The notes under the pieces are model-generated. The model worked only from the letters and a program-made list of their open reading frames with translations. It did not search any database and had not been told where the DNA came from. The position numbers and the translations under genes are program-made. Below are positions 1 through 11,080 of a DNA stretch of 31,959 bases, piece after piece. Positions within the stretch are counted from its first letter, which is position 1. The number at the start of each line of letters is the position of its first letter. Origin of the DNA: Desulfuromonadaceae bacterium UBA5613 (GTDB taxonomy: Bacteria; Desulfobacterota; Desulfuromonadia; Desulfuromonadales; UBA2197); contig DIKR01000003.1 of the NCBI GenBank assembly GCA_002424625.1, forward strand, positions 1-31,959, read 5' to 3'.

Positions 1-41
1 GGATGGTTATGCTATCCGTAAACGATTCAATAAACCTTGCG

Positions 42-70
42 CTTTGCCCCTTTCGGGTAAGGGAGCAAAG
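42..70 (+). promoter_or_regulatory. Hairpin in the recA leader
   Basis: An inverted repeat lies between the window edge and recA. CTTTGC (42-47) pairs with GCAAAG (65-70), and CCCTT (48-52) pairs with AAGGG (59-63), with one bulged A. No T-run follows, so it does not look like a complete intrinsic terminator. It could be the remains of an upstream gene's terminator or a structure in the recA 5' untranslated region. I could not find a convincing LexA operator in the 102 bases shown. Confidence 0.3.
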
Positions 71-102
71 GAATTTCCAACAACCGACCGGGGGTTTGAC
101 CG

Positions 103-1119
103 ATGAGTGAAAACAATCGCAGCCGCGCTATTGAACTGGCCATGGGGCAGATTGAAAAGCAGTTTGGCAAAGGGAGCATCATGCGCCTCGGCGAAGATGC
201 GGTGATCCCGGAGATTCAGTCGATCTCCACCGGCTCTTTAGCCCTCGATATCGCCCTTGGCGTTGGCGGCGTGCCGCGTGGCCGTGTTATTGAAATCTAC
301 GGCCCGGAATCGTCCGGCAAGACGACCCTGGCACTGCACATCATTGCCGAAGCCCAGAAGAGTGGCGGCATTGCCGCTTTCATCGACGCCGAACATGCCC
401 TCGATATTTCCTATGCCCACAAACTCGGGGTAAAGACCGACGATCTCCTTGTTTCGCAGCCTGATACCGGCGAACAGGCCCTGGAGATCGTTGATGTCCT
501 GGTGCGCAGCAATGCCCTCGACGTCCTGGTTATCGATTCGGTGGCAGCGCTGGTGCCGAAAGCTGAAATCGAAGGGGAGATGGGGGATGCCCATATGGGT
601 TTGCAGGCACGCCTCATGTCCCAGGCTCTGCGCAAATTGACCGGGACAATCAGCAAGTCGAACTGCTGCGTTATCTTCATCAACCAGATTCGCATGAAGA
701 TCGGCGTGATGTTTGGTAATCCCGAAACCACCACCGGTGGTAATGCCCTGAAATTCTACGCCTCGGTGCGCATGGATATCCGCAAGATTGCAGCGATCAA
801 AAATGGTCAGGATGTTGTCGGCAATCGCACCCGGGTGAAGGTGGTCAAGAATAAAGTCGCCCCCCCCTTCAAAGAGGCAGAGTTCGATATCACCTACGGT
901 CTGGGAATTTCGCGGGTCGGCGATATTGTCGATCTCGGCTCCGAGAGCGGCGTCATCGACAAAAGCGGCGCCTGGTTCTCTTATAACGGCGAGCGCGTCG
1001 GCCAGGGGCGGGAGAATGCCAAACAGTATCTCCTTGACCATCCGGAAACCTGCGCCGCTATCGAGGCCAAGATTCTCGAACACTACGGCTTGACCGCCCG
1101 CACCCCCAAGAACGACTAG
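103..1119 (+). CDS. recA: RecA recombinase
   Basis: The protein is 338 residues, normal for bacterial RecA. It forms ATP-dependent filaments on single-stranded DNA, drives homologous strand exchange and acts as co-protease for LexA self-cleavage in the cytoplasm. The N-terminal helix is followed by the RecA ATPase core, with Walker A motif GPESSGKTT at residues 67-75. The QIRMKIGVMFGNPETTTGG segment is the DNA-binding L2 region, and the LMSQALRKLTG segment is also typical. The ATG at 103 gives the standard N-terminus; a G-rich stretch at 90-94 is the likely ribosome binding site. pilT starts 24 bases downstream on the same strand. In many bacteria recX follows recA directly, but here pilT lies between them. 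Function is certain; regulation by LexA is likely but not shown in the visible upstream DNA. Confidence 0.98.
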   Translation: MSENNRSRAIELAMGQIEKQFGKGSIMRLGEDAVIPEIQSISTGSLALDIALGVGGVPRGRVIEIYGPESSGKTTLALHIIAEAQKSGGIAAFIDAEHALDISYAHKLGVKTDDLLVSQPDTGEQALEIVDVLVRSNALDVLVIDSVAALVPKAEIEGEMGDAHMGLQARLMSQALRKLTGTISKSNCCVIFINQIRMKIGVMFGNPETTTGGNALKFYASVRMDIRKIAAIKNGQDVVGNRTRVKVVKNKVAPPFKEAEFDITYGLGISRVGDIVDLGSESGVIDKSGAWFSYNGERVGQGRENAKQYLLDHPETCAAIEAKILEHYGLTARTPKND

Positions 1120-1143
1120 CCCCGGCGATCGGAAAGGCGAAGC

Positions 1144-2280
1144 ATGGAGCTCAACGATATTCTCAAGTTTGCCCGCACTGCCGGTGCTTCGGACGTCCAC
1201 ATCAAGGCGGGGCTCCCCCCCGTCTACCGGATTAATGGCGAGCTCAAACCGTTGACGAAAGCGCCACACCTGACCCAGGAGATGACGCACGAGATGGCGT
1301 TCAATATTATGAGCGCCCAGCAGCGGCAACGTTATGAAGATGTCCACGAGCTCGATATGGCTTATGGGGTGCCGGGTCTGGGACGCTTTCGCGCCAATAT
1401 CTTTTCGCAGCGGGGCGCGGTATCGATGGTCTTTCGTTTTATCCCTTTTGACATCAAAAACCTCGACGACCTGATCCTGCCGCCGGTCATCAAGAAAATT
1501 ATTGCTGAAAAGCGTGGATTGGTCCTCGTCACCGGCGCCACCGGCTCAGGGAAATCGACAACCCTGGCGGCGATGATCGATTACATCAACAACAATAGCA
1601 CGGCACACATCGTCACCATCGAAGATCCCATCGAATTTCTCCATCGCGACCGCAAAAGTATTATCAATCAGCGCGAAGTCGGGAACGATACCGACAGTTA
1701 CGCCAATGCTTTGAAAAGCGCCCTGCGCCAGGATCCGGACATCATCCTTCTCGGCGAAATGCGGGATGCCGAGACGATGGAGATCGCCATGCACGCCGCC
1801 GAGACCGGCCACCTGGTCTTTTCGACCCTGCACACCATCGATGCCGGCGAATCGATCAACCGCGTTGTCGGCTCCTTTCCGCCGCACCACCAGCGGCAGA
1901 TTCGCGCCCAACTGGCGTCGGTTTTGAAGGCGGTCATTTCCCAGCGACTCATCCCCAGGATCGACGGCAAGGGCCGGGTGCCGGCGGTGGAGGTGATGGT
2001 TTCAACGGCGCGGGTTCGCGAGTTGATCGATGATCCCGACAAGACCAGTCTTCTTGCGGAGACGATTCAGCAGGGCTACGTCTCTTACGGCATGCAGTCC
2101 TTTGATCAGTCGCTGATGAGTCTGGTCAAGCGCAACCTGGTCTCCTATGAAGAGGCCGTGGCCCAGTCGTCGAATCCCGACGATTTTAAACTGAAGTTCT
2201 CCGGGATCTCTTCGTCCTCCGATCTGTCGTGGGATAACTTCGATACTCCCGTGGACGAGAAAAGTGGAGCCAAAAACTAA
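1144..2280 (+). CDS. pilT: PilT-family twisting-motility retraction ATPase
   Basis: This is a 378-residue secretion ATPase of the GspE/PilT superfamily. It depolymerises type IV pili at the inner-membrane base, powering retraction. The N-terminal PAS-like domain (about 1-100, beginning MELNDILKFA) is followed by a RecA-like core. The core has Walker A GATGSGKST at residues 131-139, the Asp box around TIEDPIEF, a Walker B region DPDIILLGEMRD and the His box HAAETGHLVFSTLHT. The AIRNLIRE signature typical of PilT is not obvious; a serine- and aspartate-rich tail of about 30 residues extends the C-terminus. The start ATG at 1144 follows a GGAAAGG ribosome binding site. The end overlaps the GTG start of recX by 17 bases, implying co-transcription with recA and recX. 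Geobacter-type genomes carry several PilT paralogues, so whether this one is the main retraction motor cannot be told from sequence alone. Confidence 0.93.
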   Translation: MELNDILKFARTAGASDVHIKAGLPPVYRINGELKPLTKAPHLTQEMTHEMAFNIMSAQQRQRYEDVHELDMAYGVPGLGRFRANIFSQRGAVSMVFRFIPFDIKNLDDLILPPVIKKIIAEKRGLVLVTGATGSGKSTTLAAMIDYINNNSTAHIVTIEDPIEFLHRDRKSIINQREVGNDTDSYANALKSALRQDPDIILLGEMRDAETMEIAMHAAETGHLVFSTLHTIDAGESINRVVGSFPPHHQRQIRAQLASVLKAVISQRLIPRIDGKGRVPAVEVMVSTARVRELIDDPDKTSLLAETIQQGYVSYGMQSFDQSLMSLVKRNLVSYEEAVAQSSNPDDFKLKFSGISSSSDLSWDNFDTPVDEKSGAKN

Positions 2281-2751
2281 AAGATCGAGTGTTTCTGAGG
2301 CGTATGCCGCAGCTCTGCGTCTCCTCACCCGGCGCGGTTATGCCGAGGCCGAGATCACCGGCCGTCTCTGTGACAAGGGCTTCAGCGCTGAAGATACGGC
2401 GACAGCGTTGAGCCGCTGCCGCGCTCTTGGCTATCTTGACGATACGCATTTTGCCGAGCAGCGGGCCCTGGCGCTGCTGCGAAACGGTCGGGCCGTAGGA
2501 CGGCGGGCCCGTCTCGATCTGCGCCACCGCGGCATCGCTGCCGAGCTCGCCGCTGCTGCTGTTGCTGCGGCGGAGAATGAGCACCCGCCGCACGAGCTGC
2601 TGCGCGCGCAACTGGCGCGACGTTACCCCCACTTTGACTATGCCACCGCCGATGCTGCCAGCCGCCGCCGAATCATCAACTTCTTTTTGCGCCGGGGATT
2701 TGAACTCCCTTTGGTGCTGAATATTTTACACGCGGAAAAGGATAATCGATC

Positions 2752-2755
<4 letters not shown>
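2264..2755 (+). CDS. recX: RecX regulator of RecA
   Basis: The predicted protein has 163 residues and is helical and arginine/alanine rich. RecX binds inside the groove of the RecA filament and limits or remodels its activity. Family features are the repeated three-helix units and the motif-like stretches LTRRGYAEAEI, RCRALGYLDDTHFAEQ and a C-terminal RRGFELPLVLNIL. The start is a GTG at 2264, inside the last 17 bases of pilT, without a strong ribosome binding site. This suggests translation coupled to pilT. The stop overlaps the alaS start as ATGA (2752-2755). Recognition rests on these motifs plus position between recA and alaS, which matches the recA-recX-alaS order common in proteobacteria. 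Confidence 0.87.
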
Positions 2756-5394
<2,639 letters not shown>

Positions 5395-5452
5395 CGCTGG
5401 TATCTCTGCCCGGGAAGGGTGGCGCGGGGAGGACGATAGCACCCTGCAGCCG

Positions 5453-5486
5453 TGCCGGCGCGCTAAGGCCGGCATTTTTCTTTTTT
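5453..5486 (+). terminator. Intrinsic terminator after alaS
   Basis: TGCCGGC (5453-5459) pairs perfectly with GCCGGCA (5468-5474) across an eight-base loop. It is followed by a T-rich tract TTTTTCTTTTTT (5475-5486). It closes the recA-pilT-recX-alaS transcription unit. Confidence 0.85.
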
Positions 5487-5511
5487 AAAGCCGGGAAGCA
5501 TGGTGTATAAT
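5484..5511 (+). promoter_or_regulatory. Candidate sigma-70 promoter for argB and the arg operon
   Basis: A perfect -10 hexamer TATAAT lies at 5506-5511. A 16-base spacer separates it from TTTAAA at 5484-5489, which matches the -35 consensus at four of six positions. The -35 element sits in the T-tract of the alaS terminator. Predicted transcription start is near 5518, giving a leader of about 35 bases to the argB ATG. I found no ArgR-like operator that I would defend. Confidence 0.5.
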
Positions 5512-5552
5512 TTTACTTTTCTGTCGAATTTTTTTGAGCCGGGGTGTGTGCA

Positions 5553-6431
5553 ATGCAGGAGCTGATCAATAAAGCCAAGGTGCTGATGGAGGCGCTGCCC
5601 TACATCAAGCGGTTCACCAATACCACGATCGTCATCAAGTACGGCGGTCACGCCATGGCGGATGAGCGGCTCAAGGAGTCCTTTGCCCAGGATATTGTCC
5701 TGCTCAAGTATATCGGGCTAAATCCGGTGATCGTCCACGGCGGCGGGCCGCAGATTAACGAGACCCTCAAGAAGTACGGCATCGTCTCCGAATTTGTCCG
5801 CGGCATGCGCGTCACCGACGCCCAGACCATGGCCGTTGTCGAGATGGTGCTGGTCGGCCAGGTCAACAAAGAAGTCGTCGGGCTGATTAATCGTCACGGC
5901 GGTGGCGCGGTCGGTCTCTGTGGCAAGGACGGCGAGCTCCTTATTGCAAAAAAGTTGTTGCAGGAGATGCGGCGCGAAGACGGGACGATCGAGTCCCTCG
6001 ATCTCGGTTATGTCGGCGATGTTGTGCAAGTCAATCGCGAGCTTATCGAGACGCTGGAGCGCTCCCGCTTTATCCCGGTTATCGCCCCGGTCGGAGTCGG
6101 CGTTGACGGTCAGAGCTATAATATCAATGCCGACGTTGTCGCCGGCCGCGTTGCGGCCGCCCTCGGCGCTGAGAAGCTCATCCTCCTCACCGATGTGCAG
6201 GGGGTGAAGAATAAAGAGGGCCAACTCCTCACCAGTATTCCGGTAGCGCAGATGCAGGCATTGATTACGGACGGCACCATCGCCGGCGGCATGATCCCCA
6301 AGGTCGAATGCTGTGCCGAAGCCCTGAGCGGCGGCGTCAAAAAAGCCCACATCATCGATGGCCGCGTCGAGCACGCAGTGTTGCTGGAGATTTTTACCGA
6401 TACCGGCATTGGCACGGAGATTGTGAAGTAG
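5553..6431 (+). CDS. argB: N-acetylglutamate kinase
   Basis: The protein has 292 residues and belongs to the amino acid kinase family. It phosphorylates N-acetyl-L-glutamate with ATP, the second step of arginine synthesis. The phosphate-binding N-terminus has K29 in the IKYGGHAM segment and the substrate loop VHGGGPQINE around residues 61-70; GGMIPK lies near the C-terminus. An in-frame GTG nine bases upstream (5544) is possible. The ATG at 5553 gives the usual start MQELINKAKVLMEALPYI, and GGGGTG just upstream can serve as ribosome binding site. It is the first gene of the arg cluster, with argD starting 40 bases downstream. The N-terminal helix seen in arginine-sensitive hexameric kinases appears present, so feedback inhibition by arginine is plausible. 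Confidence 0.96.
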   Translation: MQELINKAKVLMEALPYIKRFTNTTIVIKYGGHAMADERLKESFAQDIVLLKYIGLNPVIVHGGGPQINETLKKYGIVSEFVRGMRVTDAQTMAVVEMVLVGQVNKEVVGLINRHGGGAVGLCGKDGELLIAKKLLQEMRREDGTIESLDLGYVGDVVQVNRELIETLERSRFIPVIAPVGVGVDGQSYNINADVVAGRVAAALGAEKLILLTDVQGVKNKEGQLLTSIPVAQMQALITDGTIAGGMIPKVECCAEALSGGVKKAHIIDGRVEHAVLLEIFTDTGIGTEIVK

Positions 6432-6471
6432 ATTTCAAGGTTTATTGGCATAGAAACGAAGTGAGGTAGTG

Positions 6472-7668
6472 ATGAACTCTGAAGAATGGATCGCCCGGGC
6501 CGATAAGGTCATCATGAAGACTTATGGCCGTTATCCGATTGTGCCGGTCCGCGGCCAGGGGTGTGAGCTGTGGGATGCTGACGGCAAGCGTTATCTCGAT
6601 TTTCTCGCCGGGGTGGCGGTGAACAACCTCGGGCATTGTCATCCGGCGATCGTCAAGGCGCTTCAGGAGCAGGCAGCGACGCTGATTCACTGTTCGAACT
6701 ATTACCATATCCCCAATCAGATCGAGCTCGCCGAAGAGCTGACGCGGCGCTCCTTTGCTGATCAGGCCTTCTTCTGTAACTCCGGGGCCGAGGCGAACGA
6801 GGCGGCGATCAAGCTGGCGCGCAAATACAGCCGCGAAACCTTTGGGCCCGAGCGCTTCGAGATCGTCACCGCTGCTGACTCCTTCCATGGCCGCACCATG
6901 GCGACGGTTTCGGCGACCGGTCAGGAAAAGGTGCAGCGCTTCTTTGATCCGCTGCTGCACGGCTTCAAACATGTCCCCTTCAATGATATCGCTGCCCTGA
7001 CGGCGGCGATCACTCCGCAGACCTGCGCGATCATGCTCGAACCGATTCAGGGGGAAGGGGGGGTAAATATTGCTTCGCCTGCTTACTTCAAGGCGGTGCG
7101 CGCGCTTTGCGATGCCCATGATCTTCTGCTGATCTTCGACGAAGTGCAGACCGGTCTCGGTCGCACCGGCAAACTCTTTGCCCACGAACATTTCGGCATG
7201 ACCCCGGATATCATGACCCTGGCCAAGGCGCTGGCCGGCGGCGCGCCGATCGGGACGATGCTGGCGACCAATAAAGTCGCCGCTTCTTTCACCCCCGGCA
7301 CGCACGGTTCGACCTTTGGCGGCAATCCGCTGATGGCCGCCACGGCCCTGACAGCGGTGCGGATCCTCGGTGACCCAGCTTTTCTGGCGCGGGCAACCGC
7401 CATGGGCGATTACCTCGTTGCCGAACTGGAGAAGCTCAAAAGCCGCTTCCCGGTCATTCTCGAAGTTCGCGGCATCGGGCTGATGATCGGAGTCAATCTC
7501 GCCATCCCCGGCGCTGAGATCGTGAAAAAGGGGCATGATAAAGGCCTCCTGCTTAATGTCACCCACGACACCGTCCTCCGGCTGGTGCCGCCGTTGGTGG
7601 TCAGTGCAGGGGAGATCGATGAAATGATCACCATCCTTGCCGACATCCTCCAGGAGCTGCCCGCATGA
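6472..7668 (+). CDS. argD: Acetylornithine aminotransferase
   Basis: This is a 398-residue class III, PLP-dependent aminotransferase. It converts N-acetylglutamate semialdehyde to N-acetylornithine; in many bacteria the same enzyme also serves as succinyldiaminopimelate aminotransferase. Visible features are the glycine-rich cofactor stretch CNSGAEANEAAIKLARKY, the conserved LIFDEVQTGLGRTG, and the Schiff-base lysine K252 in MTLAKALAGGAPIG. HGSTFGGNPL is also typical. The ATG at 6472 follows GAGG with five-base spacing. A GTG one codon upstream is an alternative. The end overlaps argF by ATGA. Because dapL is also in this window, an additional DapC role is probably unnecessary. Confidence 0.96.
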   Translation: MNSEEWIARADKVIMKTYGRYPIVPVRGQGCELWDADGKRYLDFLAGVAVNNLGHCHPAIVKALQEQAATLIHCSNYYHIPNQIELAEELTRRSFADQAFFCNSGAEANEAAIKLARKYSRETFGPERFEIVTAADSFHGRTMATVSATGQEKVQRFFDPLLHGFKHVPFNDIAALTAAITPQTCAIMLEPIQGEGGVNIASPAYFKAVRALCDAHDLLLIFDEVQTGLGRTGKLFAHEHFGMTPDIMTLAKALAGGAPIGTMLATNKVAASFTPGTHGSTFGGNPLMAATALTAVRILGDPAFLARATAMGDYLVAELEKLKSRFPVILEVRGIGLMIGVNLAIPGAEIVKKGHDKGLLLNVTHDTVLRLVPPLVVSAGEIDEMITILADILQELPA

Positions 7669-8573
7669 CCCGTCACTTCCTTGCCCTGCATGATTATAGT
7701 AAGAGCGAGCTCGATACCCTCCTCGCCTTTGCTGCCAAGTTAAAAAAGCAGCAGCAGGCACGCCATCCTCATCCCCTGCTGGCCGGGAAGACGCTGGCAA
7801 TGATCTTTGAAAAAAGCTCGACCCGCACCCGTCTCTCCTTTGAAATCGGGATCTTTCAGCTCGGGGGCTACGGCCTCTTTATCGCTCCCGGTTCTTCGCA
7901 GATGGGACGCGGCGAGCCGATTTGTGACACCGCCCGCGTCCTTTCCCGTTATTGTGATGGAGTGATGATCCGCACCTTCGGTCAGGAGATAGTAAAGGAA
8001 TTTGCCCGTTTTTCGACGATTCCGGTGATCAACGGCCTGACCGACCTTTTCCACCCCTGCCAGATCCTGGCCGATCTCCAGACGATCATCGAGCGTAAGG
8101 GCAGCTACGAGAATCTCGTCCACGCCTGGGTCGGCGACGGTAACAATATGGCGAATACCTGGATCGAAGCGGCGACCATCCTCGGCTTCGAACTTCGCCT
8201 CGCCTGTCCGCAAGGGTACGAGCCTGATGCTGGCGTCCTGCTCTGGGCGAAGGAACGGGGTGGACGGATTCTCCTCACTACCGATCCGCAGGTGGCAGTG
8301 GCTGGTGCTGACGTTATCAATACCGACGTCTGGGCGAGCATGGGAAAAGAGGACGAACAGAAGGCGCGGGAGATTGCCTTTGCCGGTTACTGCGTCGATG
8401 CCGCGCTCCTTGGTCACGCTCACCCTGATGCGATCGTCCTGCACTGTCTTCCCGCCCATCGTGGGGAAGAGATCAGCAATGACGTCATCGAAGGGCCGCA
8501 GTCAGTCGTCTGGGACGAAGCGGAGAACCGTCTCCATATCCAAAAAGCGATTATGGCCCGGCTGATGGCCTGA
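7665..8573 (+). CDS. argF: Ornithine carbamoyltransferase
   Basis: The protein has 302 residues and transfers the carbamoyl group from carbamoyl phosphate to ornithine, giving citrulline in the cytoplasm. The carbamoyl-phosphate binding motif STRTR is at residues 52-56. The HPCQILADLQT motif and the ornithine-binding loop HCLPAHRG, beginning at H260, are all present. Length and motifs mark it as an ornithine rather than aspartate carbamoyltransferase. Its ATG overlaps the argD stop (ATGA at 7665-7668), so translation is coupled. The next gene starts 18 bases after its stop. Confidence 0.97.
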   Translation: MTRHFLALHDYSKSELDTLLAFAAKLKKQQQARHPHPLLAGKTLAMIFEKSSTRTRLSFEIGIFQLGGYGLFIAPGSSQMGRGEPICDTARVLSRYCDGVMIRTFGQEIVKEFARFSTIPVINGLTDLFHPCQILADLQTIIERKGSYENLVHAWVGDGNNMANTWIEAATILGFELRLACPQGYEPDAGVLLWAKERGGRILLTTDPQVAVAGADVINTDVWASMGKEDEQKAREIAFAGYCVDAALLGHAHPDAIVLHCLPAHRGEEISNDVIEGPQSVVWDEAENRLHIQKAIMARLMA

Positions 8574-8591
8574 ATCTAAAGAAAGAATTTG

Positions 8592-9239
8592 ATGTTACTG
8601 ACTTGTCCCCACTGCGGCTTCAGCCGCGAAATTCCCGAAGCGCAGACAACGGCAACGACGCCGGTGAACGTCCAATGCCCGGGTTGCCATGAAATCTTTG
8701 TCTTTGATCCGCTCGACAGCCACGTGCCCGGGGGAGAAGAAGCGCCGCTAGCGGCGGATTTTGTCTTTACACCGCGGGGGGTGGCCGAGGCCGACCTCCC
8801 CAAGGCGGGGTTCTGGATCCGCGCGGCCGCTGCCTTTGTCGACTCCCTGATCTCCGGTGCTCTGCAGGGGATTATCCTTTTCCTCTTCGCCGGACTTTTG
8901 AGCCTCCTTTTGCGCGGCTACGACAGAGACTCCATGGTGATGGTCTGTCTTGCCTGGCTGCTGGGGAGTGCGGTCGGCGCTGTCTATTATGTCTACTTTA
9001 CCGCTTTTGGCGGGCAGACACCGGGGAAGATGGCGTTGCGCATCAAGGTCGTGCGCACCGACAGCAGCTCCCTGACGCTGGGCCGGGCTTTTTATCGGGA
9101 AGTTATCGGCAAGTTTGTTTCGGGGATCATCCTCGGCATCGGCTACCTGATGATCGCCTTTGATGACAAGAAGCAGGGACTACACGACCGCATGGCCGAT
9201 ACCTATGTGGTGCGACTTGATGGCAAGAAGAACCTCTGA
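8592..9239 (+). CDS. Zinc-ribbon and RDD-domain membrane protein
   Basis: This 215-residue protein has an N-terminal zinc ribbon of the MJ0042 type (CPHC near residues 5-8, CPGC near residues 34-37). The rest is an RDD-family domain starting around ADLPKAGFWIRAAAAFVDSL, with the family's characteristic Arg/Asp residues and a GGQTPGKMALRIKVV loop. About three hydrophobic segments are visible (roughly residues 85-110, 118-140 and 175-195), so it should sit in the inner membrane with the ribbon in the cytoplasm. RDD proteins are poorly understood; some have been linked to ion transport or stress. The ATG at 8592 follows a purine-rich AAAGAAAG. A TTG one codon upstream is also possible. It lies in the arg operon between argF and argG, but nothing in the sequence connects it to arginine. 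Confidence 0.8.
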   Translation: MLLTCPHCGFSREIPEAQTTATTPVNVQCPGCHEIFVFDPLDSHVPGGEEAPLAADFVFTPRGVAEADLPKAGFWIRAAAAFVDSLISGALQGIILFLFAGLLSLLLRGYDRDSMVMVCLAWLLGSAVGAVYYVYFTAFGGQTPGKMALRIKVVRTDSSSLTLGRAFYREVIGKFVSGIILGIGYLMIAFDDKKQGLHDRMADTYVVRLDGKKNL

Positions 9240-9315
9240 TAAATTTTAATCAACAGATCCGACCGTTTTAAAAGGGCCTGAGCCCAATCTATGCGAAGTC
9301 AAAAAGGAGTCCATC

Positions 9316-10536
9316 ATGGCAAAAAAAACCGGCGTCAAAAAGGTCGTTCTCGCCTATTCCGGAGGGCTTGATACCTCCATCATTCTCAAATGGCTGACCG
9401 AAGAATACGATACCGAAGTCATCGCTTACTCCGCTGACCTCGGTCAGGGGGAAGAGCTCGATCATATCCCCGAAAAGGCGAAGGCGACCGGCGCCAGCAA
9501 GGGCATTATTGTCGATCTCAAGGAAGAATTCGCGCGCGACTTCGTCTTCCCGATGTTCCGCGCCAATGCCATATACGAAGGACGCTACTTCCTCGGCACC
9601 TCCATCGCCCGGCCACTCATCGCCAAGGCGCAGATGGAGATCGCTAAACAGGAAGGGGCTGACGCCGTGTCGCACGGCGCCACCGGCAAGGGGAACGACC
9701 AGGTCCGCTTCGAGATCGGCTACTACCACTTCGATCCGGCGATCAAGGTCATTGCTCCCTGGCGCGAGTGGTCGATGAAGAGCCGTACTGATCTTGAAAA
9801 CTACGCCAAGAAGCACGGCATTCCTGTCCCGACCAGTAAACGTTTTCCGTGGAGTTCCGACCGCAATCTCCTCCATATCTCCTTTGAAGGGGATATTCTC
9901 GAAAACCCCTGGGCGGAAGCGCCGGAAGAGATGTACGTCCTCACCGTCCGTCCCGAGGATGCCCCGGATCAGCCGGAGTATGTTGAGGTTACCTTTGAAA
10001 AGGGGGATGCGGTCGCCGTCAACGGCGAACGCCTCTCCCCGGCCAACCTCCTGGCCAAGCTCAACACCATCGGCGGCCGGCACGGTATCGGCCGCGTCGA
10101 TCTCCTCGAAAACCGTTATGTCGGCATGAAGAGTCGCGGTGTTTATGAAACCCCGGGCGGGACGATCCTCGAAGAAGCGCACCGCGCCGTCGAATCGATT
10201 ACCATGGACCGCGAGGTCATGCATCTGCGCGACTCCCTGGTCAGTCGTTACGCTGACATGGTTTACAACGGGTACTGGTTCGCCCCGGAGCGCCGTGTGC
10301 TCCAGGCGCTCATCGACGAAAGCCAGACCACGGTCAACGGCATTGCCCGGATCAAGCTCTACAAAGGGCACTGTCGCGTCGTCGGCCGTGATTCGAGCAG
10401 CGATTCCCTCTTCAATGTCGATTTCGCCACCTTCGAAAAGGACGATGTCTACAACCAGGCCGACGCCGAGGGCTTTATCAAGCTCAACGCCCTGCGCCTG
10501 CGTATCGCCGCCATTCAGCGCGCCAACAGCAAGTAA
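9316..10536 (+). CDS. argG: Argininosuccinate synthase
   Basis: The protein has 406 residues. It joins citrulline and aspartate with ATP to give argininosuccinate. The N-type ATP pyrophosphatase P-loop YSGGLDTS begins at residue 14. The SHGATGKGNDQVRFE motif and the C-terminal KLYKGHCRVVGR segment are typical of the family. The ATG follows a strong ribosome binding site AAAAAGGAG with good spacing. The 76-base gap upstream holds a small GGGC/GCCC hairpin but no convincing promoter. The gene is followed by a very stable hairpin, so argG may end a transcription segment within the cluster. Confidence 0.97.
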   Translation: MAKKTGVKKVVLAYSGGLDTSIILKWLTEEYDTEVIAYSADLGQGEELDHIPEKAKATGASKGIIVDLKEEFARDFVFPMFRANAIYEGRYFLGTSIARPLIAKAQMEIAKQEGADAVSHGATGKGNDQVRFEIGYYHFDPAIKVIAPWREWSMKSRTDLENYAKKHGIPVPTSKRFPWSSDRNLLHISFEGDILENPWAEAPEEMYVLTVRPEDAPDQPEYVEVTFEKGDAVAVNGERLSPANLLAKLNTIGGRHGIGRVDLLENRYVGMKSRGVYETPGGTILEEAHRAVESITMDREVMHLRDSLVSRYADMVYNGYWFAPERRVLQALIDESQTTVNGIARIKLYKGHCRVVGRDSSSDSLFNVDFATFEKDDVYNQADAEGFIKLNALRLRIAAIQRANSK

Positions 10537-10545
10537 TCAAAGGAG

Positions 10546-10577
10546 CCCGGGGCGCAGGAATCTGCGCCCCGGGGTAT
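10546..10577 (+). terminator. Perfect GC-rich hairpin after argG
   Basis: CCCGGGGCGCAG (10546-10557) and CTGCGCCCCGGG (10562-10573) form a perfect 12-bp stem with a GAAT loop. The downstream tract is only GTATTTAT, so termination may be partial. The hairpin begins 10 bases after the argG stop, and the Nudix TTG start lies 14 bases past the stem. It could therefore attenuate, stabilise the argG mRNA 3' end, or affect initiation of the next gene. Confidence 0.6.
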
Positions 10578-10586
10578 TTATCAAGA

Positions 10587-11075
10587 TTGCCGAAACGGAT
10601 TAAAACCTCAGTCGTTGCCTGTATCATCGACCACGATGACCGTGTCCTCCTGACCCGGCGCAGTGTGCACCCCTTTCATGGTCTGTGGATCATGCCCGGC
10701 GGCAAGATTGAGCACGGTGAAACAATTCTTGCCGCCCTGCACCGGGAAGTGCGGGAAGAAGTCGGCATTGAAATTCAGTCGGCCGGGTTGATCGACGTTT
10801 ATGAGCATGTCGCCAACGCCGACAGTCCTGATCATTTTGTTATCCTTTACTATCGCGCTGCACCGTTAAGTTTTGATCTGTGTCCGGACGGGATCGAGTG
10901 CAGCGAAGCGATCTGGTGTGCGGCCACCGCCCTGCCGGACTACGAGCTGGCACCGGGGACCGGCTATATTCTCCGCAAAATCTTTCCTCAGCTATGCTGG
11001 CCGGCAATCACCACGGCCGGAGGAATCTGTTCCATAGAAGATCCCCTGTCCTGTGTCCCCCATGAGGTGCAATAG
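10587..11075 (+). CDS. Nudix hydrolase
   Basis: This 162-residue protein carries a textbook Nudix box at residues 39-61 (GKIEHGE, then REVREEVGI), the metal-binding signature of enzymes that cleave nucleoside diphosphates linked to another group. The N-terminus KTSVVACIIDHDDRVLLTRR is the usual first strand of the fold. The substrate cannot be deduced. The start appears to be TTG at 10587, because no ATG or GTG gives a complete fold; ribosome binding is weak (GGGG 12 bases upstream). The C-terminal 25 residues after the fold have no recognisable motif. It is five bases from the following nitrilase-like gene, and the two form an insertion between argG and argH. Confidence 0.85.
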   Translation: MPKRIKTSVVACIIDHDDRVLLTRRSVHPFHGLWIMPGGKIEHGETILAALHREVREEVGIEIQSAGLIDVYEHVANADSPDHFVILYYRAAPLSFDLCPDGIECSEAIWCAATALPDYELAPGTGYILRKIFPQLCWPAITTAGGICSIEDPLSCVPHEVQ

Positions 11076-11080
11076 TCAAC

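Noticed and set aside
1..102. Tail of an upstream gene
   Set aside because: Frame 2 stays open from base 2 to a TGA overlapping the recA start, but its translation does not resemble a known C-terminus and the region holds a hairpin. It is too short to call.
1..102. LexA operator upstream of recA
   Set aside because: A GGTT at 5-8 is present but the remaining positions of a Geobacter-type box do not fit; the operator may lie outside the window.
238..1347. 369-codon open frame antisense to recA and pilT
   Set aside because: It is a mirror of the recA reading frame with no recognisable motif; recA is certain.
6442..7800. 452-codon open frame antisense to argD
   Set aside because: It is a shadow of argD with no motifs and it crosses gene boundaries.
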